64,000 bases of DNA from Astragalus membranaceus. Its lineage: Eukaryota > Streptophyta > Magnoliopsida > Fabales > Fabaceae. Made by a program: the position numbers and the translations under genes. The stretch lies in assembly GCA_039519185.1 (NCBI GenBank), contig CM076849.1, positions 115,697,806 to 115,761,805 on the forward strand. Reading direction: 5' to 3'. The notes beneath the pieces are model-generated. The model saw nothing but the letters and a program-made list of their open reading frames with translations, ran no database searches and had not been told where the DNA came from. Positions 34,772 through 44,478 of the stretch are shown one piece after another (the stretch's first letter is position 1; each line of letters starts with the position of its first letter).

Positions 34772-35979
34772 CCAGACAAGTTTCTGTATGCTGGAAAGTC
34801 ATTGATCGTGCAAAATAACATGGCTCGTAGCTTGAAAGTTTCACTACAATACCCGTCAAACACATCCACGCCTTCATCCCACACTTTTCTAAAGTCTTCA
34901 ATCAATCGACTAAGGTAAACATCTATGTCATTACCTGGTTGTCTCGGACCAGATATCATCATGGATAACATCACAAACTTGCGCTTCATGCACAACCATG
35001 GAGATAGGTTGTAAATTACAAGGAGAAGAGGCCACGAGCTATGATTCGTACTTAAGTTACCATATGGATTCATACCATCGGAAGCAAGTGTGAGCCTAAG
35101 ATTTGTTGACGCGGCGCCAAAATCCGGATACAAATTATCAACTTTTTTCCATTGCAAAGAATCGGCCGGATGGCGAATCTGTCCGTCACATTTCTTCTCA
35201 TCTGCATGCCATCTAATGCTCTTCGCGTCATTTTCATTAGCAAACAAGCATTTGAACCTAGGTATTATTGGAAGATACCATAAAACCTTCGCAGGGGAAC
35301 CCTTTGTGTTATTGTCGTCACAACTAGATTCACCCGACTTCTCTTTGTAGTGGGACCAATTACACGTAGGGCACTTATGCAACTTCTCAAACTCCTTCTG
35401 ATACAATATGCAATCATCGGACACAATATCTTCTTCGCATCATACTATGTTTTGGCAATGTGTTACCTATGGGAAGCATGTTTTCCAATAGCTCAAGCAA
35501 TTCAGTGAATCCCTTATCAGTTCACCCATTTATCGCCTTCAGATTGATCAATTCTAACGATGCAGACAACCGTGTGTATCTTGTGCAACCCAAATACAGA
35601 GGTTGATATTTGTCTTTGCACAAATTATCATATTCATGTGCTCGCTTAAAAGATTCAGAACCAATGTCACGTATCATATCCTCCATTCGATCATCCATAT
35701 CTTCATCGACTTTGACACACTTGGGTTGCCGGTTGATTCACCATGGCATATCCATGTGGTATAACTCGGACAGATCCCATAAACAAAGAGATGGTCCCGT
35801 ATTACACTTGGTCGTTGTGGGGCCCAATTCACACAATTACAAGAAGGGCAGGAATAAGTTACATCAGTTTCAGGAACATCAGTTTTGTGAAGATTTGCTT
35901 GAGCAAAACTTATAAATTCTTCGACTCCTTTCGCATACTCATCACTCAGACGATTACTTTGCATCCAACTACGATTCAT
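34772..35979 (-). pseudogene. CACTA (En/Spm) TNP2-like transposase, broken
   Basis: TNP2-type transposases cut and paste CACTA DNA elements. The N-terminal transposase-associated domain is open at 35674-35979 (MNRSWM start, RDHL and WICHGES). The next stretch, about 35425-35670, retains LLELLENMLP but contains an in-frame stop and a frame change. The catalytic part at about 34772-35424 is open, with HKCPTC, SIRWHADEKKCDGQIRHP, DGMNPYGNLSTNHSSWP and SGPRQPGNDIDVYL. Homology ends at NLSG, where F's LTR begins, so the C-terminal half is lost or lies beyond F. Only one or two small lesions separate the frames, so the copy is moderately old. Confidence 0.85.
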
Positions 35980-36648
35980 GACTACGCTCCAAAAAAATAG
36001 ACCAAGTATTAATAAAGCAAGAAAGGACTACTCTATGCAACAGTTTTCATAGAAGCTGTTTTAAGATGCCAACACCAGTTTTATTAGAAGAAGACTCATA
36101 GTTGAAAATTTCATAGAAGAAGAACAATAGTTTTCATATAAGCAGCACTTTCTTTTATGGCCTCAAACTGAACATGATCATTTCAAACATGGAAGTATTT
36201 GGTTATGCAATTCTTTAACAAAACTTCTGAAGTCAGTAAGGCATTGTTGATCAAACATTGAAGTCATCTATAATTTGGTTCTATTAATTCTAAATCCTTA
36301 TGACAGAACATGCATGAATCATTGCTTTACATTTGTAATGTTTCAATTCATCATTCAAGCAATTACGATGATATATAATTACCTGAATAAGCTGATGATG
36401 ATCAATAGATGGGTGGTCCAACACAAGATTTAATTTGCATCTGAGAAGATGAATAGATGGTCAACAATTGCCAATAATCGCTGAAAAATTGAACAATAAA
36501 TACAAAGTATCATAAGCACGTACAGACGAAAGCAAAATAGATAAGTAAGTTGACAATACAGTTAATAATATGGACATACAGAAAGAACTACTTCCAACTA
36601 AAATGCAGAACAAGCTATTACCCAGCAAGCAAACCCTTGCCCCAGAGA
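35980..36648. other. Unassigned AT-rich sequence
   Basis: It lies upstream of the transposase start and may be its 5' region. No open frame, RNA gene or terminal repeat was recognised. Confidence 0.4.
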
Positions 36649-36910
36649 AACACTACAAGAAAATCGGCGATTTCTGACGGCATTTTTCGTCGCAAATGCA
36701 GCGATTTTCGTCGGAAATAGACGTTACCGACGAACTTTCCGACGGACAAAAAGTCGGGGCGAAATCGCTCGTCGCAAATCGTTTCCGACGGATTTTTTCG
36801 TCGCAAATGTCTCCATCGCAAAGTCGTAGTCGTCGGAAACCCGTCGCAAATATCCGTGGCAAAGTCGTCGCAAACGCTGACACATTTTTGTCGCAAATCC
36901 GTCGGAAATT
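36649..36910 (+). mobile_element. CACTA element terminus with subterminal repeats
   Basis: It starts CACTACAAGAAAATCGG, the terminal form of plant CACTA elements. About 250 bp follow of CGTCGCAAAT, CGTCGGAAA and CCGACGGA words in both orientations, as in the transposase-binding subterminal regions. It points to the right, away from the transposase pseudogene, and I found no matching right end before element C. It is therefore a truncated second CACTA copy. Confidence 0.75.
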
Positions 36911-38924
36911 TAAAAAAAAAATAAAAAAAAATTAAATTATACATACAAATCTGTACTAATACATACTATTTAATAATCCTTAAACCTTTCCTAGTTTCCC
37001 TTGATTGAAAATGATTTACTCTTAACTGTTTCAGTTAGAATCTAACTGAATTGTTTGTTTTATTGAATTTTCTGAATAAGTACATAGAGACTATTTATAC
37101 AGCATTGCTACTGAGCTTACAACAGGAGGCAGAGTCACTGCAGAGAACTATACTGCAGTGACTATTTTACAGTGCTTGTAATTATAGAATAGTAAACCTA
37201 TTTTACAGAATAGTAAATCTATTTTACATATTTTACATACTCTAACACGCAGTGCCAGAATCGCCGCAAATACAGTTCCTCCAAGTGTGCAGATGACCTA
37301 CAATTCCTAGACCAAAAATACACATTACATTGCATTATACTCCATAACAAACCATGTTTGAACCCGTGTCCCATGACTGCTTCCCACTCCCTTTCTAAAA
37401 TATTCATCAGAAACAGCCCAATAGGAGGAAAATGGAAAAACAAATAATATTAGCCAACCATTAAGTATTCATCAGCTAGTAAGCACCCATCAACTTGCAT
37501 TCTACCAATTAAGTTCCATGAGTATTCTTTTAGCAATCCAATTCTCACATTTAAATATACCATATACAAATTGTCAGTCAGTCTCAAGTCTATGTGAAGC
37601 AAATTGACAGTCAATCACAAATCTTACAAAATAACCAAACTGAATCAGACAATTAGTTTTAACAACAACCAAAAACAACAACATTAATATGAGATGTTGC
37701 AAGTTTAAGAAAAACAAACTGTGCCTATCGGATATCACATGCATGACTCAGCAAAGTCGGTAATGCAAATACATGCATGTACACATAGCCAATTTAGGAG
37801 CCAATGCTTTGGTGTCCTATTCTTGTGCGGCACATTAAGATGAGATGTTGGAAGTTTAAGAAAAACAAACTGTTGTATATTAAAATCCTCCATTGATTAA
37901 AAGCATTATATGAAAAGAGAAACAACTAATTCCCTAAAGCAAATTAAAACCATTTGAATAACAATCCACCAAAAAACCCAGGAAACTCCATTTTAAGCAA
38001 GGAACCAAAGACAAAAATAGAAAGTATACCATAATAACAGAGAATGCAAACACAACATATGTAGTTTCCAATTTAGAAGTAGCAAGTTATATGTGCATCA
38101 GCATTAGAACTAATAGGATGAGGCCCTCAAGAGGGAGAGATCAATTTCTGATTTAAATACTCATTAGATATACTAGATGTTGGCAACAAGTTGCATGATC
38201 ATCATATAAGCCAAAAGTCTTAATATCAGATAATTTACGTTTAGCATATTGTCCCTCAAGTTTGCTCACCATATATTTACAGATTGACATCCTTGTCTTT
38301 GCACCTCTCGGACCCACTTCTTTGCTCGGACAAAAGAGTCCTGAGTCAAAAAATGCACCATTTTGTTCTGTCAGATATGTTGTCTTAGTGAATGTAATTA
38401 GACATATCTAAGCAAAACATAAGACTGAATCTTTAAAGGATAATTACATTAAATAATCATGAATTAATCTCGTATTTTAAGTAAAATACATATCAACTAT
38501 GAAATTAATCTGCTATTCTAAGTAAAATACATATCAACTATGAAATTAATCTTTCATAGGGAACTTAGTTAAAATTTAAAAGCAAGAAAATAAGGAGTAA
38601 TTTCTTTTTTAATGGAGCTGATCCTCATTTTATATCATCAAGTAAAAAAAGAAAAGACATACCCACCAAATGGCATCAAATGCAAGATTTACAAATCTAC
38701 TAATGCATACAATTGTGAACTCATTATAGCTTAACATTAATGAATTACAGGAAATATGCAAAAACAATAGATATCTAAGAGTCAACGGAATTACAAGTTA
38801 TCTTGTGCAATAACCAACATTACTTACCTATTTCAACTTTCTTGGATCCAGTAACAATATAACCTATTAAGCATATTTCCTTGCTTGCGAGAAAGGATAA
38901 ATTGATTATAAATTGTGTAATGAC
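36911..38924. other. Unassigned AT-rich sequence around a possible Copia LTR
   Basis: No gene was recognised apart from the LTR-like segment 37002-37247. A 39-bp segment ending AAGAAAAACAAACTGT at 37684-37722 recurs at 37836-37874. AGTAAAATACATATCAACTA is tandemly repeated near 38480-38540. Confidence 0.4.
37002..37247 (-). mobile_element. Possible Copia-type solo LTR
   Basis: On the minus strand it starts TGTTAGAGTATG, has TATAAATAG (37091-37099) followed by an AATAAA signal (37058-37063), and ends near TTTTCAATCA. The order fits a short Copia LTR. Flanking 5-mers do not match, so the limits or integrity are uncertain. Confidence 0.4.
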
Positions 38925-39282
38925 TGTCATACCCTAATTTTGTCCGGCTTAGGTCAAAACCCTAATTTTCCACAAAAAATAAATAAATTGAAGAATGAAG
39001 AGCATCATGCATTGCATTTTGGGTCCTAGAAGTCATTCCAAGGTCTTTAAAATCATTTTTAGGGTTGGAATGCACTTTTTAGGCAAAGTAGGGTTTTAGG
39101 GTCAAAAATGACATTTTGGTCGTTTTTTGCAAAAAGATGATTTTCTCGCCAAAAATGCACATCCACAAAAAGTACATTTTTATTCTATCAAGGATAATTT
39201 TTGTACAATTTTTTAGAAAGAAAATCCTAGTCAAAAATAATTAAAAATGTATTTTTCCATTTTTAGTGCATAGAAAAATAAA

Positions 39283-39599
39283 GGCTAAAGTGCTCCCGGG
39301 GTCCCTTATCTTTATTTAAAGTAACGATTTGATCCTTTATCTTTTTTTTTGTCCCAAATCAGTCCTTTATGTTTTAAATTTTTGACACATAAATCCTTTT
39401 CTGTCCCAAATAAGTCCTTTATGTTTCAAATTTTTAACACATAAATCCTTTTTTTTGACACATAAATCAGCACTGTTAACGGAAAAGGATTTATGTGTCA
39501 AAAATTTGAAAGATAAAGGACTTATTTGGGACAAAAAAAACATAAAGGACTAATTCGTTACTTTAAATAAAGATAAGGGACCCCGGGAGCACTTTGGCC
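39283..39599. mobile_element. Mutator-like MITE in C LTR
   Basis: 317 bp with long terminal inverted repeats (GGCTAAAGTGCTCCCGGGG at left; inverted GGCCAAAGTGCTCCCGGGG at right) extending over 40 bp. It is flanked by the 9-bp direct repeat AAAAATAAA (39274-39282 and 39600-39608). A 9-bp duplication and long inverted repeats fit the Mutator superfamily. No coding sequence. Confidence 0.8.
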
Positions 39600-39809
39600 A
39601 AAAATAAAAAAGGACCATTAAATATTCCTCAATTCTTAAGTGACAATTTTGGTTGTCATGGGTGACTAGAGGGAATATTTTATGGTGCCCAAAAACATGT
39701 AACACATTTTCAATAGTTGCATTCCCATTATTTCCCGTGCCCAAAAATTTCAAATTCAAAAACTCAAAAAAAAGGAAGTGTCCTCAATAAGACAAAAGAC
39801 CAAAAACAA

Positions 39810-39810
<1 letters not shown>

Positions 39811-39842
<32 letters not shown>
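39811..39842. repeat. TC microsatellite and C tract
   Basis: About 16 TC units, followed at 39868-39880 by a run of Cs and a second TC stretch, with ACAATTTCGAAAT duplicated between. Confidence 0.9.
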
Positions 39843-39844
<2 letters not shown>

Positions 39845-40372
39845 CACAATTTCGAAATTCTCTCTCTCTCCCCCCCCCCCCACAATTTCGAAATCCCCTC
39901 TCTCTCTCTCCCTCTCACAAAATTCTTCCACACTCTTCTATTGTACTATTATTCCTTATGTTGAAGGAATATGCCTTGTACCATCCTTAAACCTTCTCAT
40001 TTGGTGCATATCACCAATTCTCACTCACTCTCATGAGGATTCATGCCCTCTTTGGTAAATTACCTCACTCACTTACACTAACCTCTTCATAAGGAAACAT
40101 CAATTTTCCTCTTTGGTAACATTCCATCCCAATTATACCCCTAACCCTATTTTTGCCTCACATTATTCCTAAAATAAGACAAGTTTTTTTTTTACAAAAA
40201 CTCTCACTCCCTTCCCTCATTTTCGCCCCCACTCTCACACTCTCCATTTTGTGTTTTCTCTCCACCCTCAATCCTTGTGATAAGTGATCTCAACCCTCCA
40301 TTCAAAATCAAAGTTCAATCCTAGAGCACTTAGTAAGACCAATGACTCAATTGCCCCTAAACCTAAAATAAC

Positions 40373-40382
40373 TCTATAAATA
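40373..40382 (+). promoter_or_regulatory. TATA box of element C LTR
   Basis: TCTATAAATA is followed by a CT-rich stretch suited to a transcription start near 40410. It lies about 1.45 kb into the LTR. Confidence 0.6.
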
Positions 40383-42079
40383 CTCCCTCATTCCCACACC
40401 TAAGGATCCTTTGGCCTCTCATTCTCCTACACTCTCATTTTTTACCCTAGCACACCAAAAACCTCTCCCTCTTCCTCTCTTCCACGAAATCTCTCTCACT
40501 CCCTCACTTCATTCTTTTCATCTTTCACCATCAAATCTTCCATTTCTTGCTAGATCATCATCATTCCTTCCATTCTCTTCAAGGTTGCATCATCAAATTG
40601 CTAAGAGCTAGCAATCTTTGTGGGTTCAAGGGTAGATCCAAGTTCATTTTGAGTCTATATCATCTCCTTCTTCATTTCTTTGTGATTTTGAGGTAAGCCT
40701 TGAAACCTTGCATCTCATATTTAGTTTTTCTTGCATAATCTCTCCTCTACTCCAAACTCCTTCTTGATTGTTTGTTTGCTTTGAGGATCCATTTCAAACA
40801 TTTTGACAAATACATAGGGAGCTTTGGGTATTTGAGATGGATCTTTGGCCTTGAAGGAGTTATTCTTCTTTGAATAACTTCCCTTGCATCTTTACATATT
40901 TTGCACTAGATTTCATAAATAAAATTGTTGTTTATGGGCTTTAGCATTTCGCATATCATAAAAAGTTAGGGTTGATATGATTTTGTTGCACTTCCTTGCT
41001 TAATCATATGAATCCTTGCAAAAAAATAGATCTATGTTGCTTTGTGTTAATTTTGGTTTTTTTTTATTAAATAAAATGTGGATCTATGTTTCCTTTGATT
41101 CGCATGCTTATAGATCTAAAAATATTTCCAAGTTGATTTTGTTGTTGTTCTTTGTTTGGTTGTTTGATCTTGTGTAAATGAATGCAATTGTGTCAATGTG
41201 TTTTTTTATTTTTAACCACTCACTTACTTTTTACTTTACCATTCATTAACTTTTTACCAAAACATAAAAATATTTTACTACTTTGGTTTTTACCACTTCA
41301 TTAATTTTTTACTAAAACATAAAAAGATTTTACCACTTCCCATTTACCTCATGCATTTTTACTTTACTATCTCATTAAATAATTACCATTTACTTCATGC
41401 ATTTTTACTTTACCTTTCACTAACTTATCAACTTGCAAAAATACCCAAAACATTTTACAATTCATGCATCTTCATTCATACTTAGTTTATGTGACACTCT
41501 TATGCATCCTCATATGCTTATATCTCTTGCATCCTCTTATGCATCCTTGTATGCCATCTATTCATAAATAAAGTGCTATGCATTCATTCCTTGTACACTC
41601 ATGCACTTACATGCTTACCTAATCATGCATCCTTTGCTTACATCTTCAATCATTTAACTTAGAATACTCTATGTTTACAATCAATTGTATTCACTTGTTC
41701 TTGATGCCATGTAAATGTCTTGACTTGATTGTGTTCCCTCATCTCCACTTGTATGACCTCCTAATGGAGACGTAAGTCTACATGCATGTTGTAGCATAGA
41801 GCCATTAGGGTAAATACAATCATTCTTGCACACACGCAATTACTTTGAGAACTTTGTTTTGCATCTTTAATAATTGAATCCTTTGATTGTATGGGCATGT
41901 TTAATCTTGGTTAATGAATGATATGTTCATGTTTGCTTGAGTATTATTCATTCATTTGCATTTGGTTATGGATTTAGAATTGACTTGAAATGTTCTACTC
42001 CTTTTCTAAAACCCATTTCCTAAAATCATTTCAAAACAAAAAGAAATTTTTACTTTCAAAACAAAAATAAATCAATCGT

Positions 42080-42370
42080 CATTGAACACAAATCGCGCCG
42101 TTGCCGATTAGGTCGTTAATGATGATATTGTTTTCAAAAGGAGTTAGATGCGAGACCATTCTAACCGTTGTTGTTCGGTCTTCGCAAAAGCTCTATCCCA
42201 TTTTCGAAAACTTATTCATTTCTCAAAAATAAACCAATTGTCATTAAACACCAATCGCGCCGTTGCCGATTAGGTCGTTAATGATGATATTGTTTTCAAA
42301 AGGAGTTAGTAGCGAGACCATTCTAACCGTTGTTGTTCAGTCTTCGCGAAAGCTCAATCCTTTTTCAAAA
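42080..42370 (+). repeat. 162-bp tandem duplication in C LTR
   Basis: TCGCGCCGTTGCCGATTAGG starts at 42093 and again at 42255. Both units include CTAACCGTTG, whose reverse has the AACGGTTA core but not the full MSA consensus. Confidence 0.8.
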
Positions 42371-42380
42371 CCAAAACCCG

Positions 42381-42449
42381 AGAACTACGTAGCTTTGATC
42401 CCCCTTCCAGTGAGGGTACGTAGGAGCGGCGTCCTGTCCCGTCAAGCAC
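42381..42449 (+). other. TACGTAG hairpin block (C LTR)
   Basis: CTACGTAGCTTTGATCC, inner pair CCC/GGG, then TACGTAGGAGCGGC and CCCGTCAAGC. Same layout as A and B with a different inner stem. Confidence 0.6.
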
Positions 42450-42832
42450 ACTTTTAAAAAATCTTTGTTTTGTCCTGATTATTCAAAGATAACCAAAAAT
42501 ATTCTTCTTCCCTCCTGTTTTCAATAAAACAAACCTTAAAGAAAAGAAAAGAAAAGAAGTAGAATAAATTGCTTTCAACTCGAACTTTTGTCTAAACCAC
42601 ACATCAAGTTAATGGTTCCCTTTAGGTAGAAAGGAGGTGTGGGGTGCTAATCCCTTCCCCGTACCTAACCGACCCCCGAACCTACATCTCTACGTTTTCA
42701 AAAGACCATCCGCCTTTTCAAGGACTTTTTTTCAATGTTTTGGTCTTAAAATAAAAATATTGGTGGCGGCTCCAAACTTTTTCCACGTTGTCAAACGAAA
42801 AGTCCCAAACCGGATTTTTCGGGCGCAACAGC

Positions 42833-42852
42833 TGGCGACTCCACTGGGGACC
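42833..42852 (+). other. Primer binding site of C
   Basis: TGGCGACTCCACTGGGGACC, two bases after the LTR. This is the Ogre-type PBS, which I recall as tRNA-Arg related. Confidence 0.8.
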
Positions 42853-43085
42853 ATTTTTTTTTTAAAAAAAAGAGACGAGGGTCAAGACTAGTTAACTTTG
42901 ATGTGTGGTTTTAAAATTAATTGAGTTGAAAGCTTTGTTTTACTTCTTTTATATTTGTTCACAATGCCGTGTTCATGCATTCCTCAATTCCCATGACCCC
43001 TATTCTCTGCTCCCTTTCTTAAGGTAAAAACATGCATTTCCTCCCATTCTATTATGATCCCTTCTTCTCCGCTCCCTTTCTTGAG

Positions 43086-43382
43086 GTAAGCAGTGTGTAA
43101 CAGCCCAGGTCCAAGGTGTGTGGGAGGTGTGTTTAACTTGCACTTATGCCTCAGGTGCAAGGTTCGATTCCCACGGAAGGCAAAAATTCTACAAGAGGGG
43201 TAGAGAAGACCGTGAGGTAATAGTGCCGGGGTGGCCAATGCGTTGGGCCTGGGCTGTTACACAGTGCATATGACTGTTGCTGAAACCTAGGTTGGATTAT
43301 TGGTATTGTGATATTGAACCCTAGGGTAGATGACATGTTATTGCCTGCTATTGTTTGGACTGTTCTGGGTGTTCCTTTGCAG
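43086..43382 (+). other. Candidate leader intron of C
   Basis: TTGAG|GTAAGCAG at the donor and TCCTTTGCAG|GTGGGG at the acceptor. Without the 166-bp insertion at 43096 and its duplication it would be 126 bp, close to B's 112 bp. Confidence 0.45.
43096..43261 (+). mobile_element. 166-bp TG..CA element with inverted ends (TRIM-like)
   Basis: Flanked by CAGTG (43091-43095 and 43262-43266). Ends TGTAACAGCCCAGG and CCTGGGCTGTTACA are perfect 14-bp inverted repeats. Inside is GGTTCGATTCC near 43161, a match to the tRNA-type B box of RNA polymerase III promoters. It could be a solo LTR of a very small LTR element or an unusual MITE. Element B lacks it at the equivalent place, confirming insertion. 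Confidence 0.75.
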
Positions 43383-44478
43383 GTGGGGTATATGTGAGTA
43401 GTTTTAGGCGGTATGCCCTTGCTGCACACACTCACACCTTATGCTTACTATGCTTTGAGAGGGGCCTAAAACCCAAGGTCTGACAAAACTTAGGAGAGTG
43501 GAAACGAGTAGTGACTGGCAATTGGACCGTTGTCCTTCTGACTCTCACGAAAGTTTCAGCCAGAGTATGCTCTTTCATGATGCCTCACACCAGATGGCGT
43601 TCCATCGTTGTGGGTGTTACTGTGAAAGAGAATTAGCTCTGGTAACCTGGTGAGGAAGTGACTGGAACCCGCATGGGAGGAACATTTGAGTTGTCCTAGA
43701 ACTTAGGTCCCCACCTTCGTAGGTCACAAGGGGCATACCAAATTGTGTGTTGCATGGTAATATAGACATGTTTTCAAAAAAGAGTAGGAGGTTTTTCAAA
43801 TAAAAAGTAGAGAAAGAGCTGCCGTTGTAGCCTTCCTTCTGCCGGTCCATACGAAGTGACATATGGCCCACTCTTTTCAAAAAAAGAGAGAACGAGCTGC
43901 CGTTGTAGCCTTTCTCTTACTTGGTCCATATGAAACCCCGTACGGCCCGCATTTTTCAAAAAAAAAAAGAAAAAAACTTGAACTAATGCCAATAAAGGTT
44001 TTGCCCTAATCTGCATATGCATAAAACATCATCATCATTTTGCATGCATCCCCGCATTGCATAAAACATTAGTTTCTGCAACTCATGCATGCATCATTGC
44101 ATCTCACTAAAGTTTGTTTGCCGAGAATCACAAAGTAATATCTTGTCGTAGGCACGGTGTGGAATCAAAAGTGAAACAGCGTACACTCCAAGGTGTTTGT
44201 TTAAGTTTGAATGCATGAAATGTGCTTTGTTTCGCTTATTGATTCTAACCTTGTTGTGTTTCAAAGAAAAAATAATCAAAATTCACTGTTAAATCTATGG
44301 CAAGATATGACACGTTGGGGTTCACGGCATAAGACAAACTAAAACTAACAGTCATCAGCATTGCACGCATTGCATTCATTAATTTGCTCCTTCACTTAAT
44401 AAAAATGTTCTACCAACAGAAGCTAGAGGCAAGCTGGTTCTCCGCCACCGATACTTCACCCGATTACAAGCAAAGCTG

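Larger units (their letters stand above)
38925..42830 (+). mobile_element. Element C 5' LTR
   Basis: It starts TGTCATACCCTAATTTTG and ends TTTTTCGGGCGCAACA. TATA box TCTATAAATA at 40373-40382. It carries a MITE, a TC microsatellite and a 162-bp duplication. The hairpin blocks near its end parallel those in A and B. Confidence 0.9.

Noticed and set aside
37219..37443. 74-codon minus-strand frame as a host gene exon
   Set aside because: It overlaps the LTR-like segment, has no recognisable domain and no supporting splice sites.
43140..43185. tRNA gene
   Set aside because: Only a B box is convincing; no cloverleaf can be drawn around it. It is treated as part of the 166-bp element.
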